Program-made: the position numbers and the translations under genes | Origin: Butyrivibrio sp. MC2013 | GTDB taxonomy: Bacteria > Bacillota > Clostridia > Lachnospirales > Lachnospiraceae | Assembly (NCBI RefSeq): GCF_000424585.1 | Contig: NZ_AUKE01000012.1 | Span: 60,368 to 124,367 of the forward strand | DNA: 64,000 nucleotides | Direction: 5' to 3' | Shown: positions 42,669-50,321 of the stretch, piece by piece | Layout: each line of letters opens with the position of its first letter | Numbering within the stretch: the stretch's first letter is position 1 | The notes under the pieces: model-generated | Told to the model about the DNA's origin: nothing | Databases searched by the model: none | The model's input: the letters and a program-made list of their open reading frames with translations, nothing else

Positions 42669-42694
42669 CATTCTTGGGTAAATAATCCAAGAAT
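42669..42694. repeat. Modular palindromic repeat, H1-only copy 3
   Basis: ATTCTTGGG and TCCAAGAAT around TAAATAA (one G-U) is the first hairpin of the repeats at 20.8 and 36.9 kb, without H2, H3 or tail. It ends 13 bases before the start of a diguanylate cyclase gene that has no visible Shine-Dalgarno sequence. Confidence 0.75.
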
Positions 42695-42706
42695 CAAAAA
42701 CAAACA

Positions 42707-44464
42707 ATGCTTATGAAGCTGCGTCATATATTTCACAAGTTCATTATTTCGTTATTGATCATACTTGTTTCATTGGGTTCTATTACCTCATGGGGCATTT
42801 TTTCTGTGCCCGTAAATGCTTCTTCAGACGCATCAGAAGCTTCTGTCAATGATTCCTCTTTATCCGAGGAAGAAACAGAGACTGACGCCTTATCATCAGC
42901 TTCATTCTACTACGACGGGATCTTCCGTATCCTGTGTATTTCCTCATACAATTTCTCCCATATCCCTGTCAGAGATGAGCTTTTGGGCTTTGAAGAAGGT
43001 CTTGGTGACCTGAATGCTGTTGTTGATTATGAATTCATGGACGCCAACAATTACTATGAAACAGAGGATTTTGAGAAGTTTTATGAATATATCTCCTACA
43101 AGATCAGGTCCAAAGATTATAGTTTCGACCTTGTTGTTCTCACCGATGACTCTGCCCTGGCTTTTGGTACCAACTACAGAGCCGAGCTTTTTGGAGATAT
43201 ACCCATAGTATTTTTCTGTGTGAACTCTATCAGTGATTCTAACACCGCAGACAGCATGCCCAATGTAGCAGGCATCGCGGAAGTATACGATTACGAAAAA
43301 AATCTCGCATTATGGAAAGATCTCTTCCCTGAAAGAAAAAAGATTGTGGCCATAGTAGATAGCACAAGCACCGGCGCCGGCTCCTATGTGGAGTTTATGA
43401 AGTTCATCGAAACTCATCCCGAGATAGACTACAGCATCATAAATACTTCTTACTACTCTACAAACGGACTCAAAAAAGCCTTTAGTGAGATTGGAGAGGA
43501 TTCCATCATCGTCTGCCTTGATTTCCTTCAAGACGGCAGCGGCAAGATCTATGCAATGGACACCGCAATGCGCCTGATGACCAGCTGTGCACCGACTGTG
43601 CCTGTATTCAGGATGGCTTCAGCTGATATTGAAAATGGTGTGCTGGGCGGTGTAACATACTCCTACCGTACTGCAGGCAAAAAGGCCGGCGAAATAGCCC
43701 GAAGTGTTTCTTACGGAACTAATATTGACCAGATCCCTCTAAATACGGAGCCTTATGATGAACCGGTTTTTGATTACAAGGAGCTGAATAAATTCGGGAT
43801 CAGCGTACTGTCTGTACCAAAAGATGCCACTATACTCAATGAGCCCTATACCCCCATTACCTTCTATAGGGAAAATATGGTTATCAGTAATCTCGTTGCT
43901 ATAATCATCATCCTGCTAACCGTAATGATACTCATTCTGTCCAGACAAAACAGGCGCCGTTATCATTTAGTAAACACCGATTTTCTTACGAAGCTGCCAA
44001 ATCGTAATTATATCAATAATAAGCTCCATCAGGCCTCTATTGCCGGTCAGAGCTTTGGTATCCTTATGATAGATGTGGACGATTTCAAAAAGATCAATGA
44101 TAACCTGGGCCATCCTGCCGGAGATGAACTGCTCATAGAGATAGCACGAAGGTTGGGCACTCTTGCTGAAAAAGATATTATTTTCGCCAGGATCGGCGGA
44201 GATGAATTCATGTGCCTGATCATGAACCCGGATCTGAATAAAGCCCTGAAAGTCTGCAGAGATATCATGACCATCATGCAAAAGCCCTGTAAGCTCAAGG
44301 CTGGTTCAGTAAGACAGACTGTCAGCATGGGATTTGCCATGTATCCTGATGATACCAATAATCCTGACCGTGTAATGTCCTGCGCAGATATGGCACTCTA
44401 CCGAACCAAAGCTTTTGGCAAAAACGGCTATACCCTTTATGGTTATAAAAACCCTTCAAGATAA
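42707..44464 (+). CDS. Diguanylate cyclase with periplasmic-binding-protein-like sensor domain
   Basis: A 585-residue protein. A signal/anchor helix (about 10-35) leads into an extracytoplasmic domain (about 65-385) that resembles ABC_sub_bind-type ligand domains (LCISSYNFSHIPVRDELLGF, GDIPIVFFCVNSISD, KIVAIVDSTSTGAGSYVEF). A second helix (about 392-412) and a GGDEF domain follow, with GGDEF at 497-501 and IDVDDFKKIND for metal binding. The I-site position reads AEKD, so RxxD is absent. It should make c-di-GMP when a small ligand binds outside. The ribosome site is not visible and a palindromic repeat lies directly upstream, so translation may be structurally controlled. Confidence 0.85.
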   Translation: MLMKLRHIFHKFIISLLIILVSLGSITSWGIFSVPVNASSDASEASVNDSSLSEEETETDALSSASFYYDGIFRILCISSYNFSHIPVRDELLGFEEGLGDLNAVVDYEFMDANNYYETEDFEKFYEYISYKIRSKDYSFDLVVLTDDSALAFGTNYRAELFGDIPIVFFCVNSISDSNTADSMPNVAGIAEVYDYEKNLALWKDLFPERKKIVAIVDSTSTGAGSYVEFMKFIETHPEIDYSIINTSYYSTNGLKKAFSEIGEDSIIVCLDFLQDGSGKIYAMDTAMRLMTSCAPTVPVFRMASADIENGVLGGVTYSYRTAGKKAGEIARSVSYGTNIDQIPLNTEPYDEPVFDYKELNKFGISVLSVPKDATILNEPYTPITFYRENMVISNLVAIIIILLTVMILILSRQNRRRYHLVNTDFLTKLPNRNYINNKLHQASIAGQSFGILMIDVDDFKKINDNLGHPAGDELLIEIARRLGTLAEKDIIFARIGGDEFMCLIMNPDLNKALKVCRDIMTIMQKPCKLKAGSVRQTVSMGFAMYPDDTNNPDRVMSCADMALYRTKAFGKNGYTLYGYKNPSR

Positions 44465-44491
44465 TGTAAATATTGAATGCAACACAGAGCA

Positions 44492-44526
44492 AAGCCTGAG
44501 AATATCAATAAGATATCCTCAGGCTT
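44492..44526 (+). terminator. Terminator of the diguanylate cyclase gene
   Basis: AAGCCTGAG and ATATC pair with GATAT and CTCAGGCTT (9 plus 5 bp, one mismatch, short loop), followed by TTTATAA on the plus strand. Confidence 0.8.
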
Positions 44527-44576
44527 TTATAAGGTAATTACAGTAGCAGAAGCTATCACATGATTCTGTGCTAATA

Positions 44577-45788
44577 CTAATCCGGCAGAGAATCCAGATT
44601 GTCTTTCGTTATGACCATAGGTGATAGTAGATATGAGTCAACCGACCCTTTTCCATTATCATAAGATATATTGTCAAATCTAATATCAAAATCCAGCTCT
44701 TTATCAGAAGCAAACTCCTGCCCCAAAGCTTCCCCTTTAAGGAGCGCATCTACATAGTAAAAAGCCGTCATTGTTTCATTGGTGAGATTCTTATACACTG
44801 TCATGGACTGCTCACCGGACTCTATAAATTCCCTGTTCTTCTGATCTGCATCCTGACCTGTGACCAGCACCTTATTCTGCCCTCTGTAATTTTCTCTAAG
44901 TGCCATTATCGCACCATATGCAGTAGAATCGTTAGCACATAATACAGCATCAAGCTGTCTCTTGGGATAATATGATGACAGTATACCTGCAAATCTCTTA
45001 AATGCAGTATCTGATGACCACTGTCCTGTGCATGTTTCGTAAAATGACATCTGTCCGGATGCCACCTTAAGGCTTCCCGACTCTATATAGGGCTTTAATA
45101 CGTCCATAGCTCCATTATAGAAGTAGAAAGCATTATTATCCGAAGGGTCGCCTGACACAATCTCAAGATATTTGGGCTCTGAGGATGATACTTCATCCAA
45201 AAGCAGCTTATCTTTAATAAATTCCCCCTGATATTTTCCCACAGCATAATTATCATATGATATATATCCCGAGATAGCATCAGACTTCATGATAAGTCTG
45301 TCATAGGCCACGACCTTGACTCCTGCGTCATGCGCCTCCTCAAGGACACCTGTGAGTGAGTTTCCGTCTACTGCTGCAATCAGCAGTACATCCGCTCCCT
45401 GTTCTATCATCGTCTCTATATTAGACTGCTGAGTATCAATAAGATTATCTCCCGTATAGAGGATAACCTCATATCCTTCTTTAGTAAAAAGGCTATTCAA
45501 AAAAATGCCATCTTTATTCCAACGTTCCAAAGTACTATCAGGCATTGATATACCTATCACATTTCTACCGTCATTTAAATGATCCGGTACATGAACTGTA
45601 TCCCGCATTTCTTTTGAAGCCTCTTCCTGAGACCCAAGGCTCCCGGGAATAACAGCTGAGCAGCCGCCTGATAACAGTATGACAGACATCAAAATAGTGC
45701 AAAAAGAAAGAGAGCTCCAGTGGCATTGCCTGAAACAAGATTTCTTTATCCTGTTTTCAACCTTGCTCTTTAGAGTTCTCTTAAGCAT
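44577..45788 (-). CDS. Orphan sugar-binding lipoprotein (XylF/ribose-binding type)
   Basis: A 403-residue binding protein of the Peripla_BP_4 type. A long basic N-terminus (about 1-30) precedes the signal helix and an SGGC lipobox (Cys about 43). The two-lobed domain shows VIGISMPDSTLERWNKDG, MIEQGADVLLIAAVDGNSL, VVAYDRLIMKSDAISGYISY and LVTGQDADQKNREFIESGEQ, as in xylose-binding proteins. No permease or ATPase gene is near, so it may serve a transporter elsewhere or a sensor. The nearest candidates are the ligand-sensing diguanylate cyclase (convergent) and the DeoR regulator (25 bases upstream, same strand). An AGGAG site precedes the ATG. Confidence 0.85.
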   Translation of the reverse strand: MLKRTLKSKVENRIKKSCFRQCHWSSLSFCTILMSVILLSGGCSAVIPGSLGSQEEASKEMRDTVHVPDHLNDGRNVIGISMPDSTLERWNKDGIFLNSLFTKEGYEVILYTGDNLIDTQQSNIETMIEQGADVLLIAAVDGNSLTGVLEEAHDAGVKVVAYDRLIMKSDAISGYISYDNYAVGKYQGEFIKDKLLLDEVSSSEPKYLEIVSGDPSDNNAFYFYNGAMDVLKPYIESGSLKVASGQMSFYETCTGQWSSDTAFKRFAGILSSYYPKRQLDAVLCANDSTAYGAIMALRENYRGQNKVLVTGQDADQKNREFIESGEQSMTVYKNLTNETMTAFYYVDALLKGEALGQEFASDKELDFDIRFDNISYDNGKGSVDSYLLSPMVITKDNLDSLPD

Positions 45789-45813
45789 AGTGTACTCCTA
45801 ACTCGCATAGAGA

Positions 45814-46581
45814 TCAGATAGCCTTACCCAATATTATAGCTGTCTGATTACCTATATCATCATGAAGCTTATCAAGTTTGTCACCTGCGGTAATAATACC
45901 ATCCAGTTCACTCCAGTATGCATATCTGAAATGAGATGTAGAAAAAGCCTTGGTCGAGTCCGCAACAACATAGCTTCTGCTGCTAACCTTCATTGCATGA
46001 GTCTTAATGGTTGCTTCTTCATATCTGAGAGATGAAGGGCCACCCATTCCAAAGAATCCATCAGAACCAAGGAATGCGATATCAGTATGGATATTATCAA
46101 GCATATCCAAAGCCCAACCACCAATAAGAGCTTTATTACTCCTTCTGATCTTGCCACCCAGAAGAAATACCTCATTATCTGATTCGGACAAAATACCCGC
46201 TGTAATAACAGAGTTGGTAAAAATTGTGAGTCCCGATCTTATGATAAGCTGCCTTGCGATCGCATTTGTAGTACTACCGGTATCCAAAAAGACAGTATCA
46301 TGATCATGTATCATGGAAACAGCAGTAGCAGCAATAGCATTCTTTTCGTCTGTATGTACAAACTCTTTCTCATCCAATGTCTTCTCAACAACATTGGTCT
46401 TTGAGATCGCACCACCGTGGTTCTTCTCTGCAAGTCCCTGCTCTTCAAGATATATGATATCTTTTCTTATGGTCTCAGTGGAAACACCAAAGCGTTCCGC
46501 AATGTCTCCCACTCGGATACTTCCTTCCTGGACCAATATCTTTGCTATTTTGTTGCGCCTGTCGGCTGTAAGCTCCGCCAT
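45814..46581 (-). CDS. DeoR-family transcriptional regulator
   Basis: A 255-residue DeoR/GlpR-type regulator. The N-terminal helix-turn-helix reads ADRRNKIAKILVQEGSIRVG and GVSTETIRKDIIYLEEQG. The C-terminal sugar-phosphate sensor domain has VFLDTGSTTNAIARQL and VFLLGGKIRRSNKALIG. The ATG at 46581 follows AAGGAG by six bases; an ATG five codons earlier would lie before that site. It is divergent from the PTS operon and very likely represses it, with a sugar or polyol phosphate as inducer. Direct repeats of AACCAAAA in the shared region are candidate operators. Confidence 0.9.
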   Translation of the reverse strand: MAELTADRRNKIAKILVQEGSIRVGDIAERFGVSTETIRKDIIYLEEQGLAEKNHGGAISKTNVVEKTLDEKEFVHTDEKNAIAATAVSMIHDHDTVFLDTGSTTNAIARQLIIRSGLTIFTNSVITAGILSESDNEVFLLGGKIRRSNKALIGGWALDMLDNIHTDIAFLGSDGFFGMGGPSSLRYEEATIKTHAMKVSSRSYVVADSTKAFSTSHFRYAYWSELDGIITAGDKLDKLHDDIGNQTAIILGKAI

Positions 46582-46912
46582 GGATAACTCCTTCATTATT
46601 ATATACGGAAATAACCGGCACCATTTTGCAAGTAATTCCCAATCAATCCCATACTCGTATCAAATAGATTATATATCAAAATCCAACATTTCACAAGGAT
46701 TTTGTTGCGTTAGTATTGGTAATAATAACCAAAAAATAACACTTAAAACTGTTAAAAGCAACCAAAAGCAATGTTATGTTTGGGATAACTTGCGTTTTAT
46801 GTTGACATGCTTGGTATCCAATGCTATGATTTTCTTAACGATATCGCAGCGAATTCGATGCAAAGGGTAATTCAGTAACAGTTGGTATGAAAGTGAAAAC
46901 GGAGGTTAAACA
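46582..46912 (+). promoter_or_regulatory. Divergent control region of the PTS operon with consensus promoter
   Basis: TTGACA (46802-46807), a 17-base spacer and TATGAT (46825-46830) form a strong promoter for the PTS genes. The spacer contains TTGGTATCCAA, a perfect inverted repeat. Upstream, AACCAAAAAATAACA and AACCAAAAGCAATG (about 46728-46775) are direct repeats of the A-rich kind bound by DeoR-family proteins. An ACGGAGG site lies before the first PTS gene. Confidence 0.75.
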
Positions 46913-48316
46913 ATGAAAGAGAAGGTACAATCGTTCGGTCGTGCCCTTAGTGCAATGGTTATGCCGAACATCGGAGCTTTTATAGCATGGGGTCTTATAA
47001 CAGCTCTCTTTATCGCAACAGGCTGGCTGCCCAATGAGGCGCTGAGCACAATGGTTAGCCCTTTCCTGAGCTACATTCTTCCTGCTCTGATCGCATATCA
47101 GGCTGGTAAAAATGTAGCAGGACAGCGCGGCGGTGTTATGGGTGTCATAGCAACAGTCGGTGTTATCTGCGGTGCTCCTGACTACCCTATGCTGATGGGC
47201 GCTATGCTGATGGGACCTCTCGCAGCAGTAGTAATCAAGTGGTTTGACCAGGCAGTTGACGGCAAGATCAAGGCCGGCTTCGAAATGCTGGTTAACAACT
47301 TCTCAGTAGGTATCCTTGGTACCATCATGGCTATCATCGGATTCTACGTAATCGGACCCTTCATGGGTGCCATCCTTACAGTTCTCAACGGTGGTGTTGA
47401 TGTTCTGGTTAATGCAGGACTTCTTCCCCTTGCTTCTATCTTCGTTGAGCCCGCTAAGGTTCTGTTCCTTAACAACGCAATCAACCACGGTATCTTCACT
47501 CCTCTTGGAGGACAGCAGGTTGAGCAGATTGGTAGATCTATCTTCTATATGATCGAGACCAACCCTGGCGCAGGTACCGGTGTTCTTCTTGCATATTGGC
47601 TGTTCGCAAAGGATAAGACAACTCGTGATTCAGCTCCCGGAGCTCTTATCGTTCACCTGCTTGGCGGTATCCATGAGATCTATTTCCCTTATGTTCTTAT
47701 GAATCCCCTTCTTCTCCTTGCAACAATCGGCGGATCTGTAGCAGCAATGTTCTTCAACACCATTTTCAACCTTGGTCTTGTAGGTCCTCCGTCACCTGGT
47801 TCAATCTTTGCTTACATGGCAATGGCTCCTAAGGGATCATTCATCATGATTATGCTTAGCGTTGTCATCGCTGCAGGTGTATCTTTCGCAATCGCAGCTC
47901 CTATCGTAAAGATGTCCAATCCTAAGGAAAGCCTTGATGATGCTACATCTCAGATGAAGCAGATGAAGGCTGAGTCCAAGGGCCAGGCTGTTGCTCCCGT
48001 TAACGTTGATCTTACAACAATCAAGAGCATCGTTTTCGCATGTGATGCAGGCATGGGTTCCAGCGCAATGGGCGCTTCTGTAATGCAGAAGAAGCTTGAT
48101 GCTGCAGGACTTTCCGATATCAAAGTTTCACATTCATCAGTTTCTGAGATTCCTGCTGGAACAGCTCTCATCCTTTGCCACAAGGATCTGGCTGCAAGAG
48201 CGTCCAAGAGTGCTCCCGGCGCAAGGATCGTTACTATCCAGAACTTCATGAATGCACCTGAGTATGATGCAGTAGTTAATGAAATTGCAGAAGCTCGTGG
48301 CGTAAAAAAAAATTAA
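46913..48316 (+). CDS. mtlA: PTS mannitol-type transporter subunit IICB
   Basis: A 467-residue membrane protein. The IIC domain (about 1-340) has the mannitol-family substrate motif GGIHEIYFPYVL at about 251-262. The IIB domain (about 365-465) has its phosphorylated Cys at about 377 in FACDAGMGSSAMGAS. It imports and phosphorylates mannitol or a related hexitol. The reading frame ends with GTA AAA AAA AAT TAA at a run of nine A. One base back, the frame stays open through an acidic linker straight into the IIA gene, so a longer IICBA protein is possible by frameshifting or slippage (see findings). Confidence 0.92.
   Translation: MKEKVQSFGRALSAMVMPNIGAFIAWGLITALFIATGWLPNEALSTMVSPFLSYILPALIAYQAGKNVAGQRGGVMGVIATVGVICGAPDYPMLMGAMLMGPLAAVVIKWFDQAVDGKIKAGFEMLVNNFSVGILGTIMAIIGFYVIGPFMGAILTVLNGGVDVLVNAGLLPLASIFVEPAKVLFLNNAINHGIFTPLGGQQVEQIGRSIFYMIETNPGAGTGVLLAYWLFAKDKTTRDSAPGALIVHLLGGIHEIYFPYVLMNPLLLLATIGGSVAAMFFNTIFNLGLVGPPSPGSIFAYMAMAPKGSFIMIMLSVVIAAGVSFAIAAPIVKMSNPKESLDDATSQMKQMKAESKGQAVAPVNVDLTTIKSIVFACDAGMGSSAMGASVMQKKLDAAGLSDIKVSHSSVSEIPAGTALILCHKDLAARASKSAPGARIVTIQNFMNAPEYDAVVNEIAEARGVKKN
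48304..48312 (+). other. A9 slippery run joining IICB and IIA frames
   Basis: Nine consecutive A in the context A AAA AAA AAT TAA. A -1 shift (or one extra A in the mRNA) bypasses the stop and continues as K-L-T-T-E-E-T-V-Q-P-E-K-T-D-A-E into the IIA start Met with no stop codon. The heptamer A AAA AAA is a known class of slippery site. Confidence 0.7.
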
Positions 48317-48357
48317 CAACTGAAGAAACAGTACAGCCTGAAAAGACTGACGCTGAA

Positions 48358-48780
48358 ATGGGGGTTCTTCTCAAGAAGAATATCCTTCTGGGAAAACCCT
48401 CAACTTCCAAAGAACAGGTCCTAAGGGAAATGGGAAAACTTCTTGCTGATGGCGGTTATACTACCGATAAGTATACTGACGCCCTCTTTGAGAAGGAGAA
48501 GGTATTCAATACCTACCTTGGAAACAGCCTTGCTATCCCTCACGGAGTAGAATCTATGAGAAGCGAGATCCTGGGATCCGGTATTGCGATCTTCACATAT
48601 CCTGACGGTGTTGATTGGGGCGATGGCAACATCGCAAAACTTGTTATTGGTGTAGCAAGTGTAGGCGATGATCATGTACAGACCCTGTCCAATATTGCTA
48701 TGGCCTGCTCTACTCAGGAAGCTGTCGACAAGATCCTTACAATGAATGTCGACGAAATATATGAAATATTCAAAGGATAA
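48358..48780 (+). CDS. mtlF: PTS mannitol-type IIA component (possibly expressed as fusion with IICB)
   Basis: A 140-residue IIA of the mannitol/fructose family. The phosphorylated histidine is about residue 62 in GNSLAIPHGVESMRSE. It begins MGVLLKKNILLGKPSTSKEQ and ends near DEIYEIFKG as stand-alone MtlF proteins do. It passes phosphate from HPr to the IIB cysteine. The ATG at 48358 has no Shine-Dalgarno sequence (GACGCTGAA precedes it), unlike nearly every other gene here, whereas its frame is open upstream to the A9 run in the IICB gene. Expression as an IICBA fusion, by coupling or as a separate protein are all possible. Confidence 0.88.
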   Translation: MGVLLKKNILLGKPSTSKEQVLREMGKLLADGGYTTDKYTDALFEKEKVFNTYLGNSLAIPHGVESMRSEILGSGIAIFTYPDGVDWGDGNIAKLVIGVASVGDDHVQTLSNIAMACSTQEAVDKILTMNVDEIYEIFKG

Positions 48781-48800
48781 GCAATAGGAGGTATGATACT

Positions 48801-50066
48801 TTGAAGACAAAAGCAGTAAGAATGTACGGAGAAATGGATCTGCGACTTGAGGAGTTTGAACTCCCCGAGATCGGTGATGACGAAATCCTTGCAAAGATTG
48901 TATCAGACAGCATCTGCATGTCTACTTACAAGCTTGCTAAGCAGGGCAAAAAGCACAAGAGAGCCCCTCAGGATATCGATGTCAATCCTATCATTACTGG
49001 CCACGAATTCGCAGGTGTTATCGTTAAAGTAGGCAAGAAATGGCAGGATCAGTTCAAACCCGGAATGCGCTTTGCACAGCAGCCTGCGCTTAATTATAAG
49101 GGCAGCATGGCTTCTCCCGGATACTCCTACATGTATTACGGCGGCGATACTGAGTATTGTATCTTCCCTCATGAGACCATGGAGTGCAATGCACTCATGC
49201 CTTTCGACGGAGACAGCTTCTACAAGGCTTCTCTCGGTGAGCCTCTTAGCTGTTCCATAGGTGCTTTTCATGCTCAGTATCATACCAGCCGACATGATTA
49301 TCAGCACATAATGGGACCTAAAGAAGGTGGCAACATGATCATCATGGGCGGTTGCGGACCTATGGGTCTTGGCGCTATCGGTTATGGAATTGCAGGTCCT
49401 TATAAGATCGGCAAGATTGTTGTTACTGATATCGACGATGCTAAGATTGCAAGAGCCAAGGAAGTAATGCCCGTTGAATTTGCAGCTGAGCATGGCGTAG
49501 AACTCGTATATGTCAACACTGCAAAGATGGAGGATCCCAAGCAGGGTCTCCTGGATATTACGGACGGTCACGGATATGATGATGTTCTCATTTATATTCC
49601 CGTACCTTCAGTTTGCGAGCTTGCAAACTCTGTAATGGCCTTTGACGGATGCCTAAGCTTCTTCTCAGGTCCCTCCGATAAGAACTTCTCTGCTACCATC
49701 AATCTTTATGATTGTCATTACAATGCTACTCATATCATGGGTACAACAGGCGGAACCAATGAAGACCTGATCGAAGCCAATGAGCTTATCGCCAGTGGCA
49801 AGATCGATCCTTCCGTAATGGTAACCCATGTCGGTGGAATTGATTCTATTGCAGAGACCACTCTCCACCTTCCCGAGATCCCCGGTGGCAAGAAGCTGGC
49901 ATATACACAGTTTGATATGCCTATGACTGCTATTGATGATTTCGGTAAGCTTGCTGAGAAGGATCCTTTCTTCAAGGAACTGGATGAGTGCTGCAAAGCT
50001 CATAAAGGTCTTTGGAATCCTGAAGCAGAGAAAATGATCCTCACACACTTCGGTGTTGAGATCTGA
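48801..50066 (+). CDS. Zinc-dependent polyol or sugar-phosphate dehydrogenase (MDR family, SorE-like)
   Basis: A 421-residue medium-chain dehydrogenase. The zinc site region shows SDSICMSTYKLA, then GHEFAGVIVKVG and GEPLSCSIGAFHAQ. The nucleotide-binding motif is IMGGCGPMGLGAIGYG (about 180-195). It most resembles the L-sorbose-1-phosphate reductase group and lies in the place where mtlD (long-chain mannitol-1-phosphate dehydrogenase) would be expected. It probably oxidises the phosphorylated polyol that the PTS delivers. The start is TTG at 48801, eight bases after AGGAGGT. It is the last gene of the operon. Confidence 0.85.
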   Translation: MKTKAVRMYGEMDLRLEEFELPEIGDDEILAKIVSDSICMSTYKLAKQGKKHKRAPQDIDVNPIITGHEFAGVIVKVGKKWQDQFKPGMRFAQQPALNYKGSMASPGYSYMYYGGDTEYCIFPHETMECNALMPFDGDSFYKASLGEPLSCSIGAFHAQYHTSRHDYQHIMGPKEGGNMIIMGGCGPMGLGAIGYGIAGPYKIGKIVVTDIDDAKIARAKEVMPVEFAAEHGVELVYVNTAKMEDPKQGLLDITDGHGYDDVLIYIPVPSVCELANSVMAFDGCLSFFSGPSDKNFSATINLYDCHYNATHIMGTTGGTNEDLIEANELIASGKIDPSVMVTHVGGIDSIAETTLHLPEIPGGKKLAYTQFDMPMTAIDDFGKLAEKDPFFKELDECCKAHKGLWNPEAEKMILTHFGVEI

Positions 50067-50106
50067 TAGTCTTGATGTATAGGCTGAATTGCCTTATCAG
50101 ATAAGC

Positions 50107-50134
50107 CACGGCAGGCTTCAATGTGCCTGCCGTG
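50107..50134 (+). terminator. Terminator of the PTS operon
   Basis: A perfect 10-bp stem (CACGGCAGGC with GCCTGCCGTG) and an 8-base loop, followed by ACATTTGTT. Confidence 0.75.
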
Positions 50135-50213
50135 ACATTTGTTGGATCTGTTATTACCTTCATTGGTTACAATAATAGATTAACCAACTACTTTCCCTTT
50201 ATTTTTTTGCCTA

Positions 50214-50258
50214 TGAAATACCCAGTCGTTGCCTGCCCCGTACCGACTGGGTATTTCA
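50214..50258. terminator. Hairpin downstream of GH3 gene
   Basis: A perfect 15-bp stem (TGAAATACCCAGTCG and complement) with a 15-base loop. It lies 64 bases after the GH3 stop on the minus strand, but without a clear U-tract in that direction. Likely a transcript end or 3' stabiliser. Confidence 0.6.
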
Positions 50259-50321
50259 CATTAATTATTTATCTGTACTTATCCGCTTTTTTACTCGTAG
50301 CTTATCGCTAATCAGATCTTC

